Shown: positions 1 to 10,677 of the stretch, piece by piece
How positions within the stretch are numbered: position 1 is the first letter of the stretch
How the letters are laid out: every line of letters begins with the position of its first letter
DNA from: Hypoxylon rubiginosum
Taxonomy: Eukaryota > Ascomycota > Sordariomycetes > Xylariales > Hypoxylaceae
Assembly: GCA_902806565.1 (NCBI GenBank)
Contig: CADCXA010000027.1
Span: 62,001 to 126,000, forward strand
Length of the DNA stretch: 64,000 nucleotides
Direction of reading: 5' to 3'
Notes under the pieces: model-generated
Database searches by the model: none
Told to the model about the DNA's origin: nothing
What the model saw: the letters and a program-made list of their open reading frames with translations, nothing else
Position numbers and translations under genes: made by a program

Positions 1-798
1 CAACCCAGTAAGTAATAATCTAAGAGATAAAGGATAATAAGATTTTATCTATTCCTCCCTGTGGCAGATTCAATTTCCTAACTTGACTAGAACACACCGG
101 TTGAAGAGACCTTCGAGTCTCGACGCACCAAGCCCGCGCGACAAGCCCAGCCTGCGCGACGAGATCAGCCTGCCCAGCCTGCCCATGTCCATCCTGTGGA
201 ACATGTCCAGCCCGCGGGACACACTCAGCCCGCGGGACACACTCAGCCCACGGAACAAGCCCAGCCTGCGGAACAGGGCGGCAAAGCCGCTACTAAGAAG
301 AAGAACATCCAGGCCCTTGAGCGACAGCACGCCGAACTTGCAGCTATTTTGGAGGATCGAAAGAAGCACCTCGACAGCCTGATTGAAGACATCACGCTTG
401 CTTCCGCTAAGCTCGAGAGTCTTCGCGACGCGAATGAGCAGCATGCCAAAAAGGAGGACGAGCTGACTGAGAAAGAGCGAGAGCTGGCACAGAGAGAGCA
501 AGAGATCACAAACAAGAAGGCCGTCGCCGATCTCAAGATCACCCAGTACAAACGCTATCGCCAGACGCTCGCGCTCACTGTCGCTGAACCCAACATTCTC
601 GACTTCATTGATAACCTCACTGAGCGCTACTATGAACTCCTCCAGCATCAGGTTCGCAAGACTGAAGAGGAGCACAAGGAGCTACTGGCAACGGGCGACC
701 TCTACTCGAGTCTGCTCACACAGTCGAAAACGTTGACCGAGGAGAACGAGCAGCTCCGTGCCGGTTTGCAGTCGGCCAAGGACAACACTTCGCAGTAA
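1..798 (+). CDS. 3' end of a coiled-coil protein gene (partial, left edge)
   Basis: Only the last exons are in the window. Positions 1-7 read as the end of an exon, followed by an intron at 8-96 (donor GTAAGT, branch CTAAC, acceptor CTAG). The final exon is 97-798, ending in TAA. It begins with about 55 residues rich in Pro, Gln and Ala with a short hexapeptide repeat (QPAGHT twice, then QPTEQA and QPAEQG). About 165 residues of charged heptad-like sequence follow (for example ELTEKERELAQREQEI), which should form coiled coil. I recognise no catalytic or binding motif, and the missing N-terminus prevents a family call. It could be a cytoskeletal, SPB or septin-like adaptor, but that is a guess from coiled coil alone. 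Start choice does not apply because the gene enters from the left. Codons end mostly in G or C, as expected for a real fungal exon. Confidence 0.6.
8..96 (+). other. intron of the left-edge coiled-coil gene
   Basis: GTAAGT donor directly after CCA, branch-like CTAAC at 79-83 and acceptor CTAG ending at 96. The downstream frame is open from 97, while the same frame holds several stops inside 8-96, so splicing is needed to extend the gene upstream. Confidence 0.6.
202..262 (+). repeat. short coding repeat, 18-bp unit
   Basis: An 18-bp unit encoding QPAGHT occurs twice in tandem and continues as diverged copies (QPTEQA, QPAEQG). It lies inside the Pro/Gln-rich start of the left-edge coiled-coil protein. 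Confidence 0.7.
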
Positions 799-1732
799 AC
801 CGCACGGTTACTGTGATGATACACTGTGATGCTAGCCACGTCGTCGTTTGGAGTTGACTAGGCTCTCCTCGTATTGCTAGGTAGTTGCTTCTCGACGGTT
901 CCGTCATCACATACATAACGCTAGACAATGGCTACACAGAGCCCCGGATTGAAGGTGAGAACTGACATAACCAAAGATATCCCTAGGAGTATTCATTTTG
1001 CTGACAGGGAACAAGGTCGCCCACTTGCTGCCCGAACCGCCCCACGCCCCCTTCTGGGTTAATTTTTGCAGGTATAGGCCGTGTTGCGGAGAGCATGGAT
1101 AATAGGAGGAGTGGCGGCGTAGCCTTAATCAATAATTTGTTTTCACTGGGACCGACGCGGTGGCTTTTCGTATGGGAGTCACATCACATAAGTATTGCTT
1201 TTCACATGAGATAGTTGCCCTAATACAGTCTTCACCCCCAAAGCAATTCATGGCGACTTCGGCCCAAGTAACTCTTTTGCCTGGCTTCATTTCCTTGAAC
1301 TCATCTATACTTGATAAGGGATCTCCGAAGCTTATCTACCTAGCTACATGTAGGTAGGCAAGTTCCTAGAGCAGTTTCATCTGTCAACTTCAAATTCAGG
1401 TAGGCTCTCTGTTTACCCAATTAGAAATCAACCGACACGGCATCCGTGGCATATGCATACACTTGATCTCGCGGGACGGCACTGGCCGGAAGGGGGCATC
1501 GGTCATTAAAATCCGGAAATCCGAGGCCTATCAATCTCCAAGTACATACATGATGTAGGCATTGATTGGTACATGATCCACCAAAAGTCTTCTAAAATTT
1601 GTCACCAACTTGCCCGGTGGTCGGACCACCCATATAAGGCACCTACGAGTTTGCTCCCCGCCTTACTGTTAACGTCTTCAAATTTAACATTACCACCAGC
1701 TTTTCTGGAGAAATGCCATAGCTTCAAACGCT
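799..1732. other. intergenic, no supportable gene
   Basis: Between the coiled-coil gene and the DUF4470 gene. It contains a short ATG exon-like stretch at 928-954 followed by a plausible GTGAGA...CTGACAG intron (955-1007). The sequence after it stays open only about 75 codons and resembles nothing I know, so I do not call a gene. TACCTAG/GTAGGTA-type motifs occur at 1337-1358. Confidence 0.6.
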
Positions 1733-4383
1733 ATGGCGACCGAAAACACCCCAGCCGCCGTGGAAGCTCGCGGGCTAGGCAACGAACCGTATAAAAAGGT
1801 TTATTTTAGTTATGGTGGGTATTCTCTACAGCCCAGCTGCGTATATGTATACTTACTGGCTGACTTGGTGTAGCTGTGGAAGCATACAATAAAGCAGTAG
1901 ACCTAGCTAAGCTCCTGTACTACGCCAGCCCTATTAAATACCTCCAAAGTATCTATAGCTCAGTGATCGAGCTGAATGAGTTTAATGCGCTCTCTTCGGA
2001 GCCAAAGTTGCTACGCGAATTACTATTGCAACTGCCACGCTTGAGACCAAGCCTGTAAGTTATATGGAAACCCCTGAAGAGTTATCGAGTTGACGTTTCC
2101 AAGTCAGGACGAGCCAGCGTACTACGGTCCTGGCCACGATGAAGCCGAATCGGTATACACAACCGCCGTTGGGGAATCCGCCGCCAAGGATCCTGTCCTA
2201 TCTATCATGTTCTGCGGTGTTGGCGACGCCCGCAGCCTCTTTCAAACACTAAGATGGTACAATTCGGGTTACCCGAAGTCGCAGAAGCTACATATCACGA
2301 TGTTAGATAACAAGCCAGCTGTCATAGCCCGAGACTTGATATTCTTTAGTCTGATGCATGAAGTAATTGTCAACGCGGAGTCCTTCAATACGATATTGTT
2401 GAGTCTGGCCTACCTTTATTGTACCCAAATCATTCCACCCTTCGTATGGGACAAGCTACAAGAGACCATTACCAGATTGTTGGACAGTCTCGAAAAGGAG
2501 CAGCAGCCGTTTAATTTCGCTTATATCCCCGTGTCAAACATGGCCGGGGTCCTTCGGTCCTTGAAAAGTTGGCAACAGGGGCCTGCAACGGCGTACAAGA
2601 CTTCTCAAATACGCGGCGTTGTCGCCGAGCATATAGCAGAATCAACACCGCCGATGTGCACGAGCGGTGGGCAACGATGGTCATCTTACCCCGAATGCGA
2701 ACTAGATCACAAGGTGTTTGATGAATTCAGCGTCATGTTCCCCCCGACAGATGTCCTATCAACACTCGAGCCGGTGCTGTCCGCTCTTGCTGAAGACTTT
2801 CGGGGCGGTATTAAAGGAAGTCGGAAACGCATCCGTAACTACTTGGACAAGCACTGGAAGGTAAATGCCACGTTCGTCGATGCGGATGTCCAAGCCGTAT
2901 CGGACGAGCTACCGCATTTTGGGCATGACCCCTTCCATATTATCGAAAGTCTAAGTGAGGAGTCGCCGGCATTAAGCGCAGCTGAGAGAAAGTCAACATA
3001 TTGCATCATGGACTACGCTATGAGGTGCTTTGTGGGGGTCACCTTCAGTATACTTTGGTTGAGGGACAGACTGACGATAGAAATCATTGTCGGGGACATG
3101 ATTGACATATTAGAACGACTCCGCTACGGCCACTTGGATCGAGTAGTCGGAGACCAGGAGACATCGTCGATCGCTACGGGGTGGCCTCAGAAGTACCACA
3201 TTATTCATGCGAGTAATGTTCCGTAAGTCAACGCCCTGTCTTAAGCAACGGGGATACTTTATAAGCTAACTGAACCACAAGGGACTATATCGGCGGCTCC
3301 TTGATGAATTTTCTCTACGCGGTCCCTGTACTCAAGGAAGGCGACGGAACAGGTGTGACTTCGTGCGTGCTGCGCAATCCGCTCCAATGGCGCAACGCCG
3401 ACCACTTCAACGCAGAGCACCTCATAATGCACGACCGTGCTGCGATCCAAAAGCACTTTCTCGTGAAGCTAGGCAAAGACCACATGTTTGACAATATGCC
3501 AGACTACCTATATGACATGATGCCAATCCCCAACATCATGTCCTCCTATCATCGATGGGAGAAATGCCAGAATAAAGCTTCGCCATCAGAGCAACTGATG
3601 CCTCAGCGAAGCCTTTTTAAATGGCTGTTTGCTCACTTCCTCAAGATATGCTTACCGTTCCCCCGCCCGACGTTCGATTCCACCTTGGTGTATGCTCCCA
3701 ACAACATGACGGTATTTATGCGGCTGCTTATTCAGATGGCTGAGGCTGGCTACCCGGCCTACAGTCTGTCATATATAATCTCGTTTCTGAACAGCGGCTC
3801 GATCACTACCACCGCTAGGGCTCCTCGGCAATACGTGCTCGACCGTGCTGCCGTCGACGCGGTGTATCCATCTCGCACGATGAACGTCAAACCTTGGGTA
3901 GCGGAATTCACCACGCTGGTCACCATGTGGCGCGGCGTCCTACCTTTCCACGTCTTAACGCCAAGAGGGATTTTGCCTTCGCCGGAAATCATCACCGAGT
4001 ACTCCATCTTCATCCCGCCTCATCGGTGTGGGGATGCCAACGTACCGCATTTCACGCTAGTCTTCTGGAACGATGGGAAGTACGACGAGCCGCCCGAACT
4101 CCTACGCCCGATCCTCCTCGACGACGAGAAGGGGGATGCGACCACGTCGGCACAGAAGATCAGGTCCGACGGGATCGTGATGCTAGGTACATTCAAATGG
4201 GTCACGGTGGAGTCGACGGCTACTTTCTGGCTGAGGAGCGATGTAATGGATATGATGCTGAGAGAAGACTGGAAGCTCTCCCTATGGAGAATTGACACTT
4301 GGACACGGGTAACCCCGGGTCTGTTCATGAAGAATACCCTCCGTCGAAACAGGACTTGGAAGGAATGTGTGACCTCGGCTTGA
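1733..4383 (+). CDS. DUF4470-domain protein with N-terminal TPR-like motif
   Basis: The gene model is join(1733..1814, 1874..2054, 2104..3222, 3282..4383), 827 residues. The first join is fixed by a TPR-like helix pair, GNEPYKKVYFSY-A-VEAYNKAVDLA, where the Ala codon is split by the intron (donor GTGGGT, branch CTGAC, acceptor GTAG). The second and third introns have GTAAGT donors and AAG acceptors, and the third has a CTAAC branch. The DUF4470 region lies at about residues 117-215 (DPVLSIMFCGVGDARSLFQTL). A SNVPDYIGG motif spans the last intron. In other ascomycetes DUF4470 often sits in proteins that also carry a MYND zinc finger; I see no MYND Cys/His cluster here. The biochemical function is unknown and localisation cannot be read from the sequence, which has no signal peptide or membrane segment. 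All four exons close in one frame, which supports the model. The C-terminal exon end is the least certain part. Confidence 0.82.
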
Positions 4384-6716
4384 TACCGCTGCGCCTAAGG
4401 CCGTAATTGATTATTTGGTCTCGGTTACTCTGTGCGTTATACCATTAAATTAAATAGGAAATATGAAGTCCGTATGAACGAGCTTGAGGCGACACTTGGC
4501 AAACAGCTGCAACCGCCTAAACAGCCGATCTTCGAAGAACAAGGTCATTAGATGCTGGCACATGACCCTCAGTGGAGTAAGTAGGAGGCCTGCCAATTTT
4601 CGAAATGCTTCAGGTGGTTGAGGTCTATTTAAGGTTCCCCATGTAGCTCAGCTTGAGAATAGACGCGTCTGAAGAATGTTAGCGCCGACTGCTCTGTTGG
4701 CTAGCGGTGTCCAGCGCTTAATAGAACGACACCGGCCCACTATACGAGTTAGAGCCCTTGCGTTTGTACGAGGGTCCGCTGTATAATGGATGTAGGAAAT
4801 ATTTCAAAGGCCGCGGCATGCTGTTTTTACCGCTACCTTTCTCCAAGGCTTTGTTCGTAGATGAGGGATAGGTAGGTGTAGTTGTACGACCTTCGGTTGT
4901 CTAGACACCCTACGACTCCAGGGCATTGTGTAGCTGTCAAGTGCTTTGGCAGGTCTTGTCGGATGTAGCCGCCCGGAGCTTTTCAGCCAATCGTCTTACA
5001 CGGCTGCCGCAGACCTGAAATCACCGTCTATTAGCCTATGACATCAAAGGCAAACGCAATGTTTTGAATAGAATACCTCGTTAATAAATAGTCAGAACTC
5101 GTATCTACGAATTGCTACTGAGAAAGCATCTGTAAAATTTCATAATTGAATGCCGTTAAAATTGGACAGTGGAGTGGCTGAGCCGGGAAGATGCCGGTGT
5201 GGGTACCCGGTATATTGCATTGATTGGCTCAGGTTAAAGAGACAGGGGTCTTGGTCATTCGCGGCTACATGTACCTATTGCCGGGTTTTCCTCTTCCCTT
5301 TTCCTTCTTTGTTCTCTGTGCTGACCGGCTTGATGGCTCACTCTCCATGCCAAATCATCCACGATACAAACACCAGAGCGGCCTTACTAAGAATGAATAA
5401 GGCACATTCGGATTGTTAGAGCAGCTACCCAGATATCAAGTGCTTGGAATACCTAGAATTATGCATATCGACTGTTTTGCGAGCCTCATGACGCAAATTG
5501 CCGGCGCAGCAACCCTTCATGCATATCACTACGTACAGTTGGCGTATTTCTATGCGACCCTGGGGCAAACAATCTGCAGCCCGATTCAGATTCGCTTCCT
5601 TATTCAGACCTCAATCAGGACCTGCCAACGTCATCACAGGTGTTGAAGCTCTAGTTACACAATCTCTACGGTGAATGAATCACTAGCCAACCGTCTAACA
5701 CCTAACCCCAGGTAGCCACGCCAAAATTGTTGCTGGACAAACGCCATTTATGTATCATCTCGTGGCGTGTACGGTATTCTGTTCCCTTACTCAAACGCGT
5801 ATAGGTACCTAGGCCAAGCTGGTTCTCAGCGAGTACCCAGGTAGGTATGTAGTCTCGTACCTGCGATATGCATCAGGCCGGGTAGACACCTGGAAAACCA
5901 CAACTGTATGTAAAAAGCCTTTAACAGTACTGAATTCCACCTTGTAATGTCGTCTAATTCTAATACTATTTTGAGGTTAATATCCTAGTCAGGTAAGTCG
6001 AGCCAAGAAATTCGTCGGGCGATGTCGCGCATACGGAGAAATCGACTGGCTCAGAGTGGTCGCCAGCGCTTAGCTAGGTTCTCTCAACCGCGCGTAATAT
6101 TCACGAACGAACCCAAGGGACAAAGAAGCCTCTTGTTGCTAATAGAAGGCGAAACAAAGAACAACATGGCAATTCTATTTTGAAACTCGATATGCCCTGG
6201 TCATTTGGCCATTTAGCCCTTGGTTGGCCTTGGATGTACCTTGTCACTTTGAGGTGTTGAAGTTCAAGGTTCACCATGACTCCTTCCTTACCTTTTATCA
6301 CTGAGTGGTTTCCCTATCATCATTGTTCTTCCCACCTTCCAGTCACAGCTGCATGTTCTGTTTTTTTTTTCTTTCTTTAATCACATTTCGTGCAGTAATA
6401 AATTCACGAAACAATAGATTCTGATTTAATTACCGAATTGTTTCTTTCTTGCCCTTGTTTTCCCGTTATTCTTAAACTGCATCTCTTTCTAGTGCCCTTC
6501 CTTTAACGATACCCTTTTTCCCACCAAGAGACATCCATACCTCCCACAACACTTGACTGAGTTATCTCAATCAAATACACCTTACTCGACCTATCGGAAA
6601 GCAGGCCTACCGAAAACAATCTACCATCCATTCATTCATTTTTTTTTTCTCTTCTAAATTCCATTCTTTTCAACACACATACCTCATAGCAAAAGTGTAC
6701 TTCGGATCCCACGTTC
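4384..6716. other. intergenic; prm1 promoter and leader at the right end
   Basis: About 2.3 kb. A coding-looking scrap at 4459-4551 (KYEVRMNELEATLGKQ...) follows an ATAG acceptor, but I found no donor in the DUF4470 gene that joins it in frame. From about 6350 to 6716 the strand becomes pyrimidine-rich with several T tracts, which fits the promoter and 5' leader of prm1. Small ORFs around 5150-5646 lack coding character. GTAGGTA/TACCTAGG motifs occur near 5811-5850. Confidence 0.6.
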
Positions 6717-9011
6717 ATGGGTATCTTTGGAGAAAAGGAGGGCTTCCCTCAAGTCCCTCCCTCACTAAGACACGATGCGTACGACAGCAAAGATGTTCGT
6801 AACATGAAGTTTCGCGAGCTTCTGTCTCAGAGCTCAGCCAAAGGCGTAACCCCTTACCTCGGACTCGGTGCTCGCCTTTCCCAGATCTGGTTCAACCGAT
6901 GGACCATTCTTCTTCTTCTGGTCTTGGTCAACTTCCTCCTGACCTTGGGAAGTCTTAACGATAACCTTGGAGATGCTAAGGCGAAGGCCCTGTCGGCATG
7001 CACGAAGGTCGAGGACGTTGGTAGTGCCATGGCCTCGATGCCTCACTACTTGTCCGTCGGCGTCAACCGTCTCACTGCATCTGGCATTACCGAATCCGTC
7101 CAAGCCTTGATGAAGGTCCTCGACATGATCCTCACTGCCGTTGAGCAGCTCATCCTTTTCGTCATTGGCATGATGACCGACACCTACGTCTGTTTGATTT
7201 CCATGGTTGTCCACGGAGGACTAAACGCATCTGCTATAGCCATTACCAAGACCACCGAGGCAATGAACGACGCTATCGACGGAATCGCCCAGGCAATTAA
7301 TGGTACGGCCGATGACCTCCAAAAACCTGTCGACGCCATCTACTCTCTTGTGAACGGCGCTGTAGGCGTGGGCAACGAAGCTACGAGCGTTGTCGGGGGA
7401 GCTCTCGCAACCGCTACTGCAAATATCGGGGGTGCGGTTGAGACTGCGATCGATGGCATAGGTGACATCTTCCGTCGAATTGATATTCCGCCCAAGCCTG
7501 AAGTTGCTGGCGACATCAAGGCCGTGGCTGCAAAACTTGCGGATGTCAACATCAACACAACTGGTTTCGTATCCGACTTAGACGCCTTGAACAACAAACT
7601 TCCCGACTTCGACGACGTCAAGAATCTCACCACGATGGCCGTATCATTCCCATTCAACCTCATTCGAGAGGAGCTCAACAAGGCTTATGGCAACTGGGCG
7701 TTCAACGACAGCGTGTTCCCCGTGGCCCAGAAGGAAGCTCTATCCTTCTGCTCCGACAACTCCGTTATCAATGACTTCTTCGAGGGACTGTACGAGACTG
7801 CCCACACTGCAAAGATCATTGCAATTGTGGTGCTGGTGCTTCTTGCTATTCTCGTTTGTATCCCGATGGCATACATGGAGATACGCCGATGGCGCCGCGC
7901 TCAGGTCGCTTCGGAGGACGCATATGACGACATGGACCTTGTATACATGGTCTCACGTCCATTCTCAGCTCGTGTGGGATACTGGGTTGGATCCAAGTTT
8001 GGCGAGAAGCGAAAGCTCTTGGCACGATGGTGTGTCGCATACGCAACGTCCCTCCCAGCTCTCTTCGTCCTTTCTTTGGCATTGGCCGGTTTCTTCTCTT
8101 GCTTCTGCCAGTGGATTCTTCTACAGTCAATCCAAAAGGAGATCCCAGCACTGGCTGACCAGGTTGGGGACTTTGCCGAGCAAGTCGTCGATACTCTGGG
8201 CAACGTTTCGCAGAAGTGGTCAGACGATGCGAATGGTGTCATCACGTCCTTCAGCACCGAGATCAATGACGACATCCTCGGAAAGGTAACAAACGGAACC
8301 ACTGCCGTCAACAACACACTTAATACCTTCATGGAAGAGATTGACAAAGGTCTCTCCACGGCTTTCGGTGACACGTTCATGAAGGATCTTGCTGCGACCA
8401 CCGTCCGATGCTTGATCGGTCTGAAGGTCGAGTCTGTACAGAAGGGCCTCACCTGGGTACACGATCACGCTCACATCAACTTCCCCATGTTCCCTAATGA
8501 TGTCTTCTCTTTGGGCGCCTCCAAGTCCATCTCTGGCGACTCTGATCTCTCATCGTTCCTGGCCTCTCCGAGCAGCGTCACAACCGACGAGGTGACCGGA
8601 GCTGTCACTCATGTCGTAGACTGGCTGCACAACAACATCAAACAGGACGCGCTTGTCGCCCTCGGATTGCTCCTTGTGTATGTCATCATCGTTCTCATTG
8701 GCATGATCCGTACTTTGGTCGGCCACAACGACGTTGCTGGCGACACTCGCAGAATGCGCATTCAGAACTTTGACAACACCCAAATGGCGGGAGTAGCGAT
8801 GGCGCGGTCCCCCCCTGCAGTAGCATCGGTGAACCTCCCACAGTTCAATGGCGAGGCCAGCGCGCACCCTGATCATTACCAGCGCTCACCGTTCGGGCGA
8901 GACGACGGCTTTAGCCACGGGGCTGTCCACGGTGGCCCGGTCATGACCGAGGAAGCACCTCCGTATACCCGGAACAGCAGCTACGTTCAATACGGGGATG
9001 TGAAGCGATAG
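6717..9011 (+). CDS. prm1: plasma membrane fusion protein Prm1
   Basis: Intronless, 764 residues. Prm1 is a multispanning membrane protein that promotes plasma-membrane merger during mating and, in filamentous fungi, vegetative hyphal or germling fusion. Five hydrophobic segments are visible: about 62-80 (WTILLLLVLVNFLLTLGSL), 136-166, 366-388, 441-470 and 645-668. They separate two large extracellular-type loops rich in Asn/Thr with many NxT/S glycosylation sites. The loops carry scattered Cys (CTKVED at 94, FCSDN at 345, RCLIG at 564). The N-terminus (about 60 residues) and the Tyr/Pro-rich C-terminal tail (669-764) should be cytosolic. Length and topology match fungal Prm1 (usually 650-780 residues). 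The first ATG at 6717 follows a long CT-rich leader, and the conserved N-terminal PYLGLGARLSQIW lies downstream of it. No oddity is seen. The neighbours are functionally unrelated. Confidence 0.95.
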   Translation: MGIFGEKEGFPQVPPSLRHDAYDSKDVRNMKFRELLSQSSAKGVTPYLGLGARLSQIWFNRWTILLLLVLVNFLLTLGSLNDNLGDAKAKALSACTKVEDVGSAMASMPHYLSVGVNRLTASGITESVQALMKVLDMILTAVEQLILFVIGMMTDTYVCLISMVVHGGLNASAIAITKTTEAMNDAIDGIAQAINGTADDLQKPVDAIYSLVNGAVGVGNEATSVVGGALATATANIGGAVETAIDGIGDIFRRIDIPPKPEVAGDIKAVAAKLADVNINTTGFVSDLDALNNKLPDFDDVKNLTTMAVSFPFNLIREELNKAYGNWAFNDSVFPVAQKEALSFCSDNSVINDFFEGLYETAHTAKIIAIVVLVLLAILVCIPMAYMEIRRWRRAQVASEDAYDDMDLVYMVSRPFSARVGYWVGSKFGEKRKLLARWCVAYATSLPALFVLSLALAGFFSCFCQWILLQSIQKEIPALADQVGDFAEQVVDTLGNVSQKWSDDANGVITSFSTEINDDILGKVTNGTTAVNNTLNTFMEEIDKGLSTAFGDTFMKDLAATTVRCLIGLKVESVQKGLTWVHDHAHINFPMFPNDVFSLGASKSISGDSDLSSFLASPSSVTTDEVTGAVTHVVDWLHNNIKQDALVALGLLLVYVIIVLIGMIRTLVGHNDVAGDTRRMRIQNFDNTQMAGVAMARSPPAVASVNLPQFNGEASAHPDHYQRSPFGRDDGFSHGAVHGGPVMTEEAPPYTRNSSYVQYGDVKR

Positions 9012-10044
9012 GAACGCATCCTAACGTCCCGCTCCCGTTCCAGGGTGGATGAACCAACTTCAGAGAACCCGTTCAGTGACCCGAATTTACACGAGTTGGG
9101 AGCTTGACGCTTGCGTCTTTTTACTAGTTAATATTTCTTTCTTTGTTCCCGTCTCTCACTCGTCAACCAGCGACATCCACAGCATACTTACACGCACCCA
9201 CACTCTCGTTTATTCTAATCTTGGAGACAGCTTCTTTGCATGTACTTCTTGCGAGGTGTTGTACTCGGTACGAGATTGATAGATTACGGTCATGATCACA
9301 TCACTCCTTCAATACGACATGAACGAGGCAATGGACGGGGCATCATCGGCATCGGCATCGGCATCTGGCATCGGCGTTGCATGGCATTAGCATTATTCAT
9401 CATCATCCCAAGACAAAAAGAGAGATCGGGTATCTCGGGCTTACGCCAACATCAATACTTAATTCCCCCCCTTTTTTCTTTAGGTTTCTATTGAGATGCC
9501 GGTCGTCCTCGGATAGGACTGGGACCAGCAGTGGAAATTCTTGGCCGTTGTAATAGGACAACTGGTCGGTCTGGAAGAAAAGGATAGCATGTACAATATG
9601 CGAAGAGATTCAGCGAATTTGGTAGATAGTCAAATATGGCAATGAAAGCTACCTTGCAAGACCTTCTATGAGTACCTAGAATTACGTGATTCTTCTGATT
9701 GCGAGCTCATGTTAAATGTGGTGAAAGGTTCCTCACGGGTAATATTGAGCTCAACTTCATCGTAGCCGGGTCCATAGTCCTCCTATGTTTTACTCCTTGG
9801 TTCTGAATGTTCCGTTGTAGTCTGGAAGTGATAGTAAAATAGTTGGGAGATAGCCGTAGTAGTTCTTTCTCTACCTACCTCCTACCGCTCATAAAGGTAC
9901 TATTTACAATATGTTAGGTACCACTCAACAAAACCCATACACGCGGGAAAGGAAAGATCGTATCCACTTGATCATGACCAATAAGCACGGGAAAAAGAAG
10001 AAGAAGAAAAAGCTGCTGCCTCTTCGTGACGAATATCCATCCTG
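9012..10044. other. intergenic between prm1 and the SRL-ending frame
   Basis: Contains the prm1 3' region and a hexanucleotide GGCATC tract at about 9347-9372. Short ORFs here are A/T-biased and unconvincing. A run of AAG triplets at 9991-10012 lies just downstream of the leftward frame ending at 10045. Confidence 0.6.
9347..9372. repeat. GGCATC hexanucleotide microsatellite
   Basis: Four near-perfect GGCATC copies in the prm1 3' intergenic region. Confidence 0.7.
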
Positions 10045-10677
10045 TCATAACCTCGACCTCATTAAACCCGTCGTAAGGGGCTTCTTCTCCGAGTCTAAGA
10101 CCCTCTTCTTCGGGGTATCTGTCGCCGCGGCACTTTCCAACAAGACGGGCCGCTTCCGTTTGCTGCTGACGGAACGCGCGAGCTGCTTCTGCAGACTTTC
10201 CAAGCCGGCCGCGCCTACGACGGGCACCGACTCGAGGGTAAGCACGGAAGTTAGGATCGCCATGAGACAATCCCCGGCTTGAATCCACTTGTCCTTCGGG
10301 GGACCGGCACGAAACGGTCCCGGTCTCGGTTGGTATGGTGGAATGGTTGCGGAAGGGGAGGTGGTGGATGTCCTATTCTCGTGTAGTACGTTATGCAGCC
10401 AGTGCGCAGCCGCAGCCGCAGCGGTCCCTTTTCTCTCCTTCTCAGACGCCTCTGCTTCCCCCCAGGGTGATGCGGTATATCTTCCCGCCTTTAGCTTAGA
10501 CAAGATATCTTGCCACATTTTCCGATTCAGCGGTCCATCGGTCTCTACGCGTTGAGACGGCGCTCTTGGTTTCTCTGTGTGGGCTCCAGTTGATTTCTCG
10601 AACGGGGTTCCAGTTGTCATTATTTTCTTCACGTGGGCTCCGCCAGTCGGTTTCCCGAGCAGGACGGCTTTGCTCTC
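10045..10677 (-). CDS. open frame continuing in frame after the Pex14/17 TAG stop, ending in SRL
   Basis: Directly after the TAG stop of the Pex14/17 frame (complement 10680-10678) the same frame stays open for 210 sense codons and ends with MRSRL-TGA at 10045. The first ATG inside it is at complement 10620, only 58 bp after the TAG, which is very close for an independent fungal gene. The C-terminal Ser-Arg-Leu is a canonical type-1 peroxisomal targeting tripeptide, striking behind a peroxin. The body has a basic stretch (SKRKRP), an Ala run and a moderately hydrophobic segment (CLMAILTSVLTLESVPVVGAAGL). Three readings are possible: a separate small protein, stop-codon readthrough, or a final exon reached by an intron that removes the TAG. 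The minus strand reads GCACGATAG before GAG, so the TAG could itself be an acceptor. I recognise no family. Confidence 0.45.
   Translation of the reverse strand, partial: ESKAVLLGKPTGGAHVKKIMTTGTPFEKSTGAHTEKPRAPSQRVETDGPLNRKMWQDILSKLKAGRYTASPWGEAEASEKERKGTAAAAAAHWLHNVLHENRTSTTSPSATIPPYQPRPGPFRAGPPKDKWIQAGDCLMAILTSVLTLESVPVVGAAGLESLQKQLARSVSSKRKRPVLLESAAATDTPKKRVLDSEKKPLTTGLMRSRL

Noticed and set aside
928..1160. Short ATG exon with a plausible intron (GTGAGA...CTGACAG)
   Set aside because: The product after splicing is under 90 residues, unlike any family I know, with no codon bias and no 3' continuation.
4458..4551. Coding-looking scrap after an ATAG acceptor, candidate last exon of the DUF4470 gene
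   Set aside because: No GT donor near the end of the upstream exon joins it in frame; the tested donors give immediate stops. Kept only as a note.
7901..8452. 183-codon frame antisense to prm1
   Set aside because: A shadow of the conserved prm1 coding sequence with no independent support.
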